A stretch of 51,354 nucleotides of DNA from Chloroflexota bacterium (lineage in GTDB: Bacteria > Chloroflexota > Anaerolineae > UBA7937 > B3-Chlor), in contig JAUWLF010000020.1 of the NCBI GenBank assembly GCA_030613785.1, positions 1 to 51,354 on the forward strand, written 5' to 3'. Position 1 is the stretch's first letter. Each line of letters starts with the position of its first letter. This document shows positions 43,402 through 50,569 of the stretch, in pieces. The translations under genes were made by a program, and so were the position numbers. Under the pieces are notes generated by a model, which worked only from the letters and a program-made list of their open reading frames with translations, did not search any database and was not told where the DNA came from.

Positions 43402-43662
43402 ATGCCGATTCTCATTAGCGAGCGCTTTGCGAAGGCGTACACGAAACTGCCGCAGCTCATCCGGAAGAAGGTTGGCAAGGCGCTGCGGTTGCTCGATGAG
43501 GACTTCAGGCGTCCCGGTCTCCGGGCACGGCGGATAGAGGGCACTGATGGAATCTACGAGGCGCGGGTTGACCGCGGACACCGCATGACCTACGAGCGCG
43601 AAGGTGATCGGCTGATCATGCGGAGTGTCGGTGAGCATGACAAGACGCTGGGGGCACCATGA
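43402..43662 (+). CDS. RelE/ParE-superfamily toxin
   Basis: 86 aa. The small basic fold ISERFAKAYTKLPQLIRKKV ... RARRIEGTDGIYEARVDRGHRMTYER ... MRSVGEHDKT matches RelE/ParE-type toxins: helix hairpin, beta sheet, and the terminal HD-containing strand. Members are ribosome-dependent mRNA endonucleases or gyrase poisons; which one applies cannot be read. It lies five bp after the AbrB-type antitoxin and 19 bp before a small acidic protein gene, all in one apparent operon. AbrB-type antitoxins paired with RelE-fold toxins are less common than RelB or Phd partners. Confidence 0.85.
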   Translation: MPILISERFAKAYTKLPQLIRKKVGKALRLLDEDFRRPGLRARRIEGTDGIYEARVDRGHRMTYEREGDRLIMRSVGEHDKTLGAP

Positions 43663-43681
43663 TGGACTGGGGTACCCGGCG

Positions 43682-43876
43682 ATGACTCGGCTGAATGACA
43701 AGCAGGTGGTCAATGACAACGGACCACGCGCCGGCGTGCTCCATGACACGGATGACTACGCGAAGAAACCGGAACACCAGGAGGCTCTACGCGCCTACGA
43801 CGCCGCCAAGTCGTCCGGAGCGGAGATCATTCGCTCTGAGGAGGCCCTGGAGGAGATTGAGACAGAGCGTGGGTGA
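43682..43876 (+). CDS. Small acidic protein following the toxin gene
   Basis: 64 aa from ATG 43682 (MTRLNDKQVVNDNGPRAGVL). I do not recognise a family. The second half (EALRAYDAAKSSGAEIIRSE followed by ALEEIETE) has the extended helical, acidic character of antitoxin C-termini. Its place directly after an AbrB/RelE pair suggests a third module component or a residual second antitoxin. The ribosome site is weak (GGGG fourteen bases upstream). Confidence 0.6.
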   Translation: MTRLNDKQVVNDNGPRAGVLHDTDDYAKKPEHQEALRAYDAAKSSGAEIIRSEEALEEIETERG

Positions 43877-43926
43877 GAGATGCTCGGGCTTGTGCCTTGC
43901 CGCACTAGAAGAAGAGGAGGAGTAGA

Positions 43927-44784
43927 ATGTGTGAGTTCTGTACACAGCACGGTGAGGGCAAGAAGTGGTACCTGGAGATGCAGAACTACTCTGAGGAACT
44001 GCTCCACCACGAACTCTCCGCGGAGCAGAAGGAGATCGTGAAGGCATCGACCCGTGCCGAGTGGCTGGCTGACTACTTCGGGCACGAAGTTGTCCCCGCG
44101 GCCACTGGTGTGTCCATAAGTGCGGAGGGGCCTGCCAAGCCTGCTGAGGCTCAACCCAGCGTGGATGAGTACGTGAGGGCTAGGAAGGTTGAGCAGTTCG
44201 GTCAGGTCGTCCCCATCGAAGACCTGCAACAAGTGGTGGATATCGCGGACTCAATCACCAGAATGGCGTGCGCATGCCGGTTCGTCACGACAGGGAAGAA
44301 AGACCAGCGATACTGTTTTGGCCTAGGGGTCGACAAGTGGGGCGTACTGGGCAAGTTCCCCGATGCCGCTTCATCGCTAGAGGTGCTGGAAAAAGACGAG
44401 GCCAAGGATGCCCTTCGCGAATACGATGAAGAAGGGCTAATGCACACTGTGTGGACGGGCGTAACGCCCTACATCTGCATCGCCTGTAACTGCGACCGCG
44501 ATTGCAGGCCCTACAAGCGATACCTCGAGGGGAGCGGTACGCATGCCTTCTTCCGGGGTGAGTACATAAGCCAGGTCGATTGGGAGCTGTGCACGGGATG
44601 TAAGGCCTGCATGGCTCAGTGCCAGTTTGGGGCCCAGTTCTACTCCTCAGCCTTGGAGAAGGTGTACATCGATCCGGCCAGATGTTTCGGGTGCGGTGTA
44701 TGCAGGGCAGTGTGCCCCCACGACGCCATCGCCCTCATCCCCAGGCAAGAGCATCCTGAGGCGGCGGAGCTCTGGTTGCGGTAG
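43927..44784 (+). CDS. 4Fe-4S polyferredoxin-like protein with N-terminal Cys motifs
   Basis: 285 aa, with a strong AAGAGGAGGAG upstream of ATG 43927. It begins MCEFCTQHGEG, has a central cysteine-containing region (ACRFVTTGKKDQRYCFGLG; ICIACNCDRDCRPYKRYLEG), and ends with a two-cluster ferredoxin domain (CTGCKACMAQCQFGA, CFGCGVCRAVCPHDAI). No membrane helix or signal is seen. The C-terminal domain is a standard 2[4Fe-4S] electron carrier; the central cysteines could hold a further metal site. Similar proteins accompany anaerobic redox enzymes, but none is encoded nearby, so the partner is unknown. Confidence 0.82.
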   Translation: MCEFCTQHGEGKKWYLEMQNYSEELLHHELSAEQKEIVKASTRAEWLADYFGHEVVPAATGVSISAEGPAKPAEAQPSVDEYVRARKVEQFGQVVPIEDLQQVVDIADSITRMACACRFVTTGKKDQRYCFGLGVDKWGVLGKFPDAASSLEVLEKDEAKDALREYDEEGLMHTVWTGVTPYICIACNCDRDCRPYKRYLEGSGTHAFFRGEYISQVDWELCTGCKACMAQCQFGAQFYSSALEKVYIDPARCFGCGVCRAVCPHDAIALIPRQEHPEAAELWLR

Positions 44785-45236
44785 GGCACCTTAAGACTTC
44801 GGAGGTTTCCGTCGAACCCGAGCGCGTAGGTGTCGGCGATGTACGTTCGGAAGTTGGAGTCACTGATTTCACGCGCCAGCGCCTTTTGTGTTTCTTTCCA
44901 GATTTCTTCTAATGTCTTGCTTTCTTTGTAATGCTTCGTGCTGCCCTGGGCAGCACCCCCTATGCCGTGGGCAGCACCCCCTATGCCGTGGGCCGCCCGC
45001 CGGCTGCCCAGGGCACCACCCCCCTGTGGAGATGTGGATAACTCTCGGTAGGTCTCCTGATCGATGCCGGAGCGGCGCGGGGTTCATAAGCGAGGGCGAA
45101 GTCTGCGGCTTCTGGCTCTGGCTGGCACCGCAAACAGACGACCTCACGGAAGCTGTTGGCAGGGAGCGATGGCAAGGCATCGTTCGGGTGTGTGAGCAAC
45201 TCGACAGAGGCAAAGATGGTGTCCAGTTACATAAGG
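44785..45236. other. 452-bp intergenic region with short GC-rich tandem repeat
   Basis: No credible gene. An open frame at 44888-45298 is rejected because it encodes the repeats and runs antisense through the tRNA. The stretch contains the 21-bp tandem duplication described separately and inverted repeats GCTGCCC/GGGCAGC around 44940-44954. Confidence 0.45.
44948..44989. repeat. Two perfect 21-bp tandem repeats
   Basis: GGGCAGCACCCCCTATGCCG plus T occurs twice in direct succession (44948-44968 and 44969-44989), followed by a degenerate third start (GGGCCGCCC). The first copy's GGGCAGC also pairs with GCTGCCC just upstream (44940-44946), so a hairpin can form. Two copies without spacers rule out CRISPR. 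Confidence 0.7.
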
Positions 45237-45309
45237 CGCGCCTGGAGGGATTCGAACCCCCGCCCCACAGATTCGAAGTCTGCGGCTCTGTCCACTGAGC
45301 TACAGGCGC
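45237..45309 (-). tRNA. tRNA-Arg (anticodon UCG)
   Basis: Read on the minus strand, a complete cloverleaf folds. The acceptor stem is GCGCCTG/CAGGCGC with discriminator G. The D arm is GCTC...GAGC, the anticodon stem GCAGA/TCTGT around loop CTTCGAA (anticodon TCG), the T arm GGGGG-TTCGAAT-CCCTC, and the variable loop five bases. It is 73 nt long with no encoded CCA. It would read CGA-type arginine codons. Its own promoter lies just upstream on the same strand. Confidence 0.95.
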
Positions 45310-45360
45310 TTGAAGCCAGAAGCAGTCGTTCTCCGGCGACTCCCCCTGAACTTGCACCCA

Positions 45361-45389
45361 AGTATACCAAAAGTAGGCTGGCAACGCAA
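45361..45389 (-). promoter_or_regulatory. Promoter of tRNA-Arg
   Basis: On the minus strand TTGCGT (complement of 45384-45389) is followed after 17 bp by TATACT (complement of 45361-45366), with TGG directly before it as an extended -10. Transcription would start about 45 nt before the tRNA. Confidence 0.7.
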
Positions 45390-45657
45390 CTCTCCGCCCG
45401 ACACCATGGCCACGTCGCGGGCCACTCCCTCTGACCAGCGTCTTGGCCGCGGAGCTTGTCTCCCAGCGCCCATTGCTGCTATGATCGTTCAAGTGCCAGC
45501 AGTGTTGCCGCCAGTCTCCACGTGATATCGAGCGTCTGCGCAGATACAGAACCAAGTCACTGGTTGAAATCCTCGTCCGGTTCTGTGCCGTGCGGCCAGT
45601 TAATGTCGAAGGTTCTCACCCGGTGGGGGAGTGGCTCTGCCGAGACGTGACCTGACC

Positions 45658-45777
45658 ATGGACGCACAAGCCGAGAAACAGCACTTGCTGGACCAAATCG
45701 AGGAGTATTCTGATCCAGAGTACCCGCAGGTGATCAGCCTCAGTGGAAGATGCCGCAATAACGACCACAGCACTTGA
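45658..45777 (+). CDS. Doubtful 39-aa ORF, antitoxin-like composition
   Basis: ATG 45658 opens a 39-codon acidic, helical frame (MDAQAEKQHLLDQIEEYSDP, then EYPQVISLSG). The composition resembles the N-terminus of small antitoxins, but there is no clear ribosome site and no toxin follows, so it may be a remnant or chance. Confidence 0.2.
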   Translation: MDAQAEKQHLLDQIEEYSDPEYPQVISLSGRCRNNDHST

Positions 45778-45826
45778 CAAAGTGGGTTGTGATTCGAGCA
45801 CGACTCTGCTTTGAGGGCCTCGCTGC

Positions 45827-47077
45827 TCAATCTCTAGTTAGATGCAGTGTCTCTCTGACGAGGGCCAGGAGCGGCAGGCGCAAGCAGATATCGATTGCAA
45901 TGGCTGCCAGAAACACGTACTGCGGACCGATGTGCTCCCAGATCAGCCCGCCCACGATCGGGGCAGGAATGCTCAACACACCGCGGAACAGGCCAATCAC
46001 GCCAATCCAACGCCCCATTTGCTCCTGGGGCATGATCTCGGCGGCCATGGAGGACGCGAGGGCAATGCCGATGCTGTTGAATCCGAAGAGCAAGCCATAC
46101 GTCAGCAGGGACATCGACGCGCCCACTCCCGACGCCGGGCCAAAGACCAGGAATAGATTGCCCGCATAGGCCAGCGGAGCGATGGCGAAAAGCAGCTTCT
46201 TGCGGCCGTGTCGATCGGCCAGCCGGCCTAGGGGAATCGAGGCGACCATGGGTACCAGGGTGCTGGTTATGGCGATACCAGCAAGCACGAATTCGTTGGC
46301 CCCCTTGAAGTCGTGAGCATACACCGGCATGAAGGGCATGGCTATGGTCCAAGGCAATTCCATCAACCCAATCACCACCATCAGAGGTACCACGTCCCGG
46401 CTTTGCTTGAAGACCTGTACGAAACCCGAAAGGATGCTCTCGCCGTCGCCCGGCCCGTTTGGGGCACGAGCGGCGGACAACCGAGTCAGGAGCAGCAGAA
46501 GTATCGCCACAAAGATCAGCGCCTGGACACCAAACAGTGGGCGGATGCCCTCAATGCTTATACCGCCAAACTTGGAGATGAGCCAGGCTGCCAGCAGTGG
46601 GGTAGCGATGGCCACAGGCGATACCAGCGTCCGGCAGAGACCGCGGCCGGTGGCGCGGTCCTCGTTGGCCAGCTCGCCTGCACAGGTCACGGTGCAGGCG
46701 GTGCACGTGATGCGAAAGCCCACGTGGAAGATGATGATGGCCACATACAGCCAGGTCCAGTAGGGAGCCCCGAAGTAGATCAGGCTGGACACTGCCAGCA
46801 TGACGGTGCCCACAAGGAATACGTTCTTCACGCTGTAGTAGTCGATGAACCAACCTGCGGGCAAGGACGCCAGCGCACCAACGGCGTTGCCCACGCTCTG
46901 CAGCGCCCCTAGCTGCACAGGGCTGGCCCCTAGCTGCATGGTATAGATGGAACGGTACTGCATTGTGAGGCCAATAGCCAACTCGTGCAATGACCGACGC
47001 GCCAACATGAGTTTGAAAGCGTGGGTTTGACGTCGCGCAAAATGAACAGTGCGCCAGGCTAGTCCTTTTAGGTTCAC
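45827..47077 (-). CDS. Major facilitator superfamily transporter
   Basis: 416 aa with about twelve membrane helices. The family's inter-helix 2-3 signature appears as GWFIDYYSVKNVFLVG in the N-half and as the better match LGRLADRHGRKKLLFAI in the C-half. The start GTG 47077 lies only four bases after a TAGAAT hexamer, so either the transcript is leaderless or translation starts downstream (for example ATG 47008). It is predicted to be a drug, sugar or metabolite exporter of the multidrug type. It stands alone; no regulator lies beside it. Confidence 0.87.
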   Translation of the reverse strand: MNLKGLAWRTVHFARRQTHAFKLMLARRSLHELAIGLTMQYRSIYTMQLGASPVQLGALQSVGNAVGALASLPAGWFIDYYSVKNVFLVGTVMLAVSSLIYFGAPYWTWLYVAIIIFHVGFRITCTACTVTCAGELANEDRATGRGLCRTLVSPVAIATPLLAAWLISKFGGISIEGIRPLFGVQALIFVAILLLLLTRLSAARAPNGPGDGESILSGFVQVFKQSRDVVPLMVVIGLMELPWTIAMPFMPVYAHDFKGANEFVLAGIAITSTLVPMVASIPLGRLADRHGRKKLLFAIAPLAYAGNLFLVFGPASGVGASMSLLTYGLLFGFNSIGIALASSMAAEIMPQEQMGRWIGVIGLFRGVLSIPAPIVGGLIWEHIGPQYVFLAAIAIDICLRLPLLALVRETLHLTRD

Positions 47078-47678
47078 ACGATTCTATCCTTGTCCCCCAT
47101 GGGCTCAGGGGAGACTTGCGTCAGTCATGCAGCACGGCGGCCATCGGTCCCGCCTAGTGGGTCCCGTGCGGGAGGTGTATCCTGATCGTCTCTCTTGCAC
47201 GCCAGGACCCCTCGATGGGCAGGCTCAACGACCTCCCTCGCATGTCGTACTGCGCCGAAGGGTAGCTTACCCCAAGTCAGCAGAACATCCAAGTGCGGCG
47301 GCTCACTGCGCACTGCAACAGCACCTCCGGCTGTGGAGTAGCCCTTGGTGCTCTGTACCCTCTGTGGACGCATAGTGGGCGCCAGCATTGCTGAGTCGAC
47401 GCTCTGTCGGATCCAGAGTCGTGCGCGAGGTGACCAACAAGCTGGAGACGGGCCACAAGGATGGGAAGGCTAAGCAGTGAGGGCCGTGCTGGTCCGGGCA
47501 TCGTTCTGACCCAGACCGCTTGCACGATCGCCCTCCACGGCGACCCCCTGCTGCCGGTACCAGCCGAAGCACTGTCCCCACGGCTGGGGGGCCAAGAGGC
47601 GCTTGTCAGCCGGGGCACGCAGAGCTGTGTCGTCTCGGACTGGGAAGGGGCGCTGCCGCAGCGCTACGCTGCCAATCG
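47078..47678. other. 601-bp intergenic region without recognised gene
   Basis: All open frames are short, lack ribosome sites and show no familiar motif. The stretch separates two minus-strand genes. A possible -10 (TAGAAT on the minus strand) lies at its left end next to the MFS start. I see no repeats or terminator. Confidence 0.4.
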
Positions 47679-48938
47679 TCACTGATGATTCCGCACCACC
47701 ACGGGCAGGCGGACCTGTGGCCCGCCAGCCAGAGCTTTCACCATACCATGAAGAGCGTAGTAGGCCTTGCGGTAGACAATGGGGCTGTTGAAGGGATCCT
47801 GGTGGTTCGCCCGATAGGCGATCGAGTACCAGCGCGCCGGCTCGCACTTATCGTACCAGTAGACGGTGGCAAAATCCATGTTGAAGAGAGCCATCACGCC
47901 CATCCACGGCCAACGGTTCTGCGCATAGAGATAGGCGCCCACGAGATAGTCGGCTTGCTTCTGCCTGCTGACTATCTGCCAGGTTCGCGTCGGCCAGTCT
48001 CCCCAGCCGTGGCAGCCGGCTCCGGGGTCCAGTAGCCAGCCGAACTCGATGACCCAGATGTGCGTGTCGCCATCGTTGCGCAGCTCCATGATCGCCCTCT
48101 GCTGCTCCACGCGGCGAAAAGCCAGCCCTCCCACACTCGATGGATCCCGCTGTGGCTCATAGGCGAAGCCATAGGGATGGGAGCCCAAGGCATCGAAGTA
48201 GGGCTTACCTCCCTGTCGATAGATGCCGCAGATGAAATCCAGATCGTTCTTTGCACCAGAGGCGTAGAGCTCCTGCGTGTACGGCGTGGTCTGCGTAGCG
48301 GCCAGGCTGCCCGCCAGCCCACAGAGAGCGCCCCCTGGCCCACCGATGGTGGCCATACCCGCGGTGACCACCGCAGCGTCCGCGTCGGCATCCTTGATCC
48401 GAGGATAGACCGCTTGGAGCATCTGGACGTATTCGCCAGCGTTGGGACTGCCGCCCCAGAACATGGGAAGGTTGGGTTCGTTCCAGATGACGTAACCAGC
48501 GACGTCGCCCGCGCAATGAGACGCCAGGGCATACATGAAGTTACCAAGGTCGGCCATGTCATCGGGCGGGGCGCCCTCAGGGCCGCTTCTCGCCCAGTCG
48601 GGAGCGGAATCCACGCGTAGGATCACCTTCAAGCCCATGCTCTCCGCGGCGGTCAGGAGTTCGTCCAGGCCCTGCCAATGGTAGGTCCCCTTAGGGTGCT
48701 CGGCCAGCGACCACTGGAGGTTCCACACCAACCAGTCGAAGCCCATGTCATCCACCAGAGAGGCATTGCTCCGCTCCGAGAGGAAGGCGCCGTACCCCAC
48801 GTGAGGCTGCTCGATGGCCAGACGCGAAGTGGACGGAGTCAGGAAGACGAGAACCAAAGCGAGGAGAACCGCAATGATGGGGATGCGCGCTCCCTTGAGC
48901 AGAGAACTCGTCGGCTTTGCCGAGGATCTGTGTTTCAT
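47679..48938 (-). CDS. Secreted/anchored TIM-barrel glycoside hydrolase (GH39-like)
   Basis: 419 aa. The N-terminal segment (ARIPIIAVLLALVLVFL) is an uncleaved anchor or signal peptide. The catalytic domain starts at VGYGAFLSE and runs through LKVILRVDSAPDWA, the acid/base motif VIWNEPNLPMFW (Glu154), GSHPYGF, and the nucleophile motif IWVIEFGWLL (Glu298). Both catalytic glutamates of a clan-A retaining glycosidase are present, so it is likely active. It is distantly similar to the enzyme at 6529-8106 but lacks that protein's Ser/Thr-rich N-segment and C-terminal extension. A good promoter lies ~170 nt upstream (49113-49141). The substrate is unknown; release or remodelling of surface or environmental polysaccharide is inferred. 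Confidence 0.82.
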   Translation of the reverse strand: MKHRSSAKPTSSLLKGARIPIIAVLLALVLVFLTPSTSRLAIEQPHVGYGAFLSERSNASLVDDMGFDWLVWNLQWSLAEHPKGTYHWQGLDELLTAAESMGLKVILRVDSAPDWARSGPEGAPPDDMADLGNFMYALASHCAGDVAGYVIWNEPNLPMFWGGSPNAGEYVQMLQAVYPRIKDADADAAVVTAGMATIGGPGGALCGLAGSLAATQTTPYTQELYASGAKNDLDFICGIYRQGGKPYFDALGSHPYGFAYEPQRDPSSVGGLAFRRVEQQRAIMELRNDGDTHIWVIEFGWLLDPGAGCHGWGDWPTRTWQIVSRQKQADYLVGAYLYAQNRWPWMGVMALFNMDFATVYWYDKCEPARWYSIAYRANHQDPFNSPIVYRKAYYALHGMVKALAGGPQVRLPVVVRNHQ

Positions 48939-49112
48939 GTCGTCATTGTCCCATCGACCTTTGGTTCAACTCGGGCATCCAGCGAGCCGCCTGCTCTCGC
49001 CGATTTCAGAGTGTGGCCGCGGCTGCACGCTGTTGCTGTCAACGCTGTTGAGCTCTGTGGCATCGGAAAGTCCGCGCAATCGTGGGGTCGTCGGTGCGAG
49101 ACCTGTTGTTCC

Positions 49113-49141
49113 AGTATACAATGCAGCGGCGGTGGCGGCAA
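49113..49141 (-). promoter_or_regulatory. Promoter for secreted glycosidase
   Basis: On the minus strand TTGCCG (complement of 49136-49141), a 17-bp spacer and TATACT (complement of 49113-49118). The start would be near 49107, leaving a ~170-nt leader to the ATG at 48938. Confidence 0.6.
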
Positions 49142-49445
49142 TAGGAAATTGGTACCGTTGTCTGTTGGGATGCACCCTATGGCGGTGAGCCACGGTGACC
49201 CATGTTAGGCAAGCCACGGTGTGGCGCACTGCTAGTCACGACGGACGCTGGCGCGATCGCCGAGAGGCTCCGCTGATTCTCTCACGGCTCACGGACTACT
49301 AGTTCACGCAGCCAGGTTCGTAATGCGGCACGTTACCAGCCCCCGTCGTTCGTTGTCGCCGCTTGGTTCTCGCTGGCAGCGGAAGACCGCTCTCCCAACC
49401 CTTGGCGAAGTGGTCACGATCTCTCGGCTCACCTGCGACTCAACC

Positions 49446-49474
49446 TTGACAATCGGCGATACGTGGTGCAGAAT
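49446..49474 (+). promoter_or_regulatory. Promoter for YiiX-like hydrolase
   Basis: Consensus TTGACA (49446-49451), a 17-bp spacer and CAGAAT (49469-49474). The start would be near 49481, about 73 nt before the ATG at 49554. Confidence 0.55.
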
Positions 49475-49553
49475 CGCTTGCGAAGCTTCGACACGCCGAC
49501 AATGATGAGCGAAACAAGTCGCGTCTTCGCCGTGCGTGACGTGAGGTTGCCCG

Positions 49554-50093
49554 ATGCAGCTTGACATCGTCGTATCGCACACACCGAGTTGGTGGCTGCG
49601 CGTCGCCAACTGGCTCGGGGCAGACATCAAATGGACACATGCCTTCCTCCGCTATCGAGTGGGGCGAGCTCTTCCCCGCATTATCGAGGCGGGAGCGGGT
49701 GGCGTGAGCGACGATCTATGGAGACCGGAGAGGTACTATGAGTACGGCGTCTACCGGCTCCAGAACTGGTGCTTTGACGAAGAGGCCGAGAGGCAAAGGG
49801 CATACGACCGCATGCACAGCTTTGCTGCGGGGGAAGTGGGCAAGCGATACCGCTTCGGGGCTTTGCCTCTCATCCTTTGGCGAATGATACGAAAGGTCAC
49901 CAAGGTCACGGCCGCTCAGTCCTACAGGACATTCATAGGGACAGGCGAGGTCTGCACTTCGCTCGTCGATAGAAGCTTCCTGTGGGGAGGATTCGACCTC
50001 GTGCCGGGCGAGACAAGCCCCTTTCTCCTGCCGGATGAGATTGCAGGCTCCCCCCTGTTGGAGATGATAGAACAGGGAGGCAGACAGGCCTAG
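49554..50093 (+). CDS. YiiX-like permuted NlpC/P60 cysteine hydrolase
   Basis: 179 aa from ATG 49554, with GTGAGG upstream. In permuted papain-like (YiiX/YaeF) enzymes the His precedes the Cys. Here WTHAFLRY (His29) near the N-terminus and GEVCTSLVDRSF (Cys134) in the second half fit this order. No signal peptide is seen. Such enzymes hydrolyse amides or thioesters of lipids or peptides. It stands alone with its own promoter. The assignment rests on the His/Cys order and motif context and should be confirmed. Confidence 0.6.
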   Translation: MQLDIVVSHTPSWWLRVANWLGADIKWTHAFLRYRVGRALPRIIEAGAGGVSDDLWRPERYYEYGVYRLQNWCFDEEAERQRAYDRMHSFAAGEVGKRYRFGALPLILWRMIRKVTKVTAAQSYRTFIGTGEVCTSLVDRSFLWGGFDLVPGETSPFLLPDEIAGSPLLEMIEQGGRQA

Positions 50094-50138
50094 CGGCTGC
50101 CCAGGAGCCCTGTCCTACGTGTACCGCGAACCGATCGC

Positions 50139-50360
50139 TCATTCCACAGTGGGGGTCTCCCGGATCTCACAGATCGCTCTCCTGATGCCCTCGGGTTGGG
50201 AGTCCCCAAGCATATCACACACAACACCCACACCATTCAGATCGTCAAGTCGGCCACTAGAGAGGCTCTGGTGAGCCCTGGAAGCGATTCCAGGCGGTAT
50301 CTGCGTGCACACAAAGCGCTCTGTGGCTGGCACATCTGGACCCACTTCCAACCCGATCAT
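50139..50360 (-). CDS. Doubtful 73-aa ORF
   Basis: From ATG 50360 the minus-strand frame encodes a hydrophilic chain ending GIRRAICEIRETPTVE, with protein-like composition, but there is no ribosome site and no known motif. It may be chance. Confidence 0.2.
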   Translation of the reverse strand: MIGLEVGPDVPATERFVCTQIPPGIASRAHQSLSSGRLDDLNGVGVVCDMLGDSQPEGIRRAICEIRETPTVE

Positions 50361-50451
50361 GCTGCAGTCACTCTGAACCCTGGTGCACTGATGCCTTCGC
50401 CATTGCACTCCGGTCCGTAGCATCGAGTCGGGGAGTCATCTGCTGCCCCTT

Positions 50452-50480
50452 TTGCGTCCACACCTGGGGTGTGGTAGAGT
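50452..50480 (+). promoter_or_regulatory. Promoter whose spacer is a perfect palindrome (candidate operator)
   Basis: TTGCGT (50452-50457) and TAGAGT (50475-50480) are separated by exactly 17 bp. All 17 bases (50458-50474) form CCACACC-TGG-GGTGTGG, two perfectly complementary 7-bp arms around three bases. A dimeric repressor bound there would block RNA polymerase. Transcription would start about 83 nt before the ATG at 50570. Confidence 0.6.
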
Positions 50481-50569
50481 TGTCAGTGCCCTTTGTTGTC
50501 AACCAATTCTCCCCAGAAGGGCGATGACAAATACGTGAGATCCATTTGAACCAAGGGGGGCATCAAGAT

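Larger units (their letters stand above)
45310..45826. other. 517-bp intergenic region
   Basis: Besides the tRNA promoter and a doubtful 39-codon frame (45658-45777) I see nothing recognisable. Part of the stretch may be decayed former coding sequence. Confidence 0.4.
48939..49553. other. 615-bp divergent intergenic region with two promoters
   Basis: It separates the minus-strand glycosidase from the plus-strand hydrolase. It holds one promoter for each gene (49113-49141 minus; 49446-49474 plus) and a 10-bp direct repeat, AGCCACGGTG, near 49188 and 49210. No gene is supported. Confidence 0.5.
50094..50569. other. 476-bp intergenic region with palindromic promoter
   Basis: Its right end contains the promoter and palindrome at 50452-50480 and about 80 nt of leader. 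The remaining part holds only overlapping doubtful frames, of which 50139-50360 (minus) is the least unlikely. Confidence 0.45.

Noticed and set aside
44948-44989. Possible CRISPR array
   Set aside because: Only two abutting 21-bp copies, no spacers, and no cas gene anywhere in the window.
44888-45298. 136-codon plus-strand frame
   Set aside because: It is created by the 21-bp repeats and reads antisense through the tRNA-Arg gene; no ribosome site or family.
45237-45309. tRNA-Arg as integration site of a mobile island carrying the defence operon
   Set aside because: I found no integrase gene and no second copy of the tRNA 3' end near the left side of the operon, so there is no support for an island boundary here.
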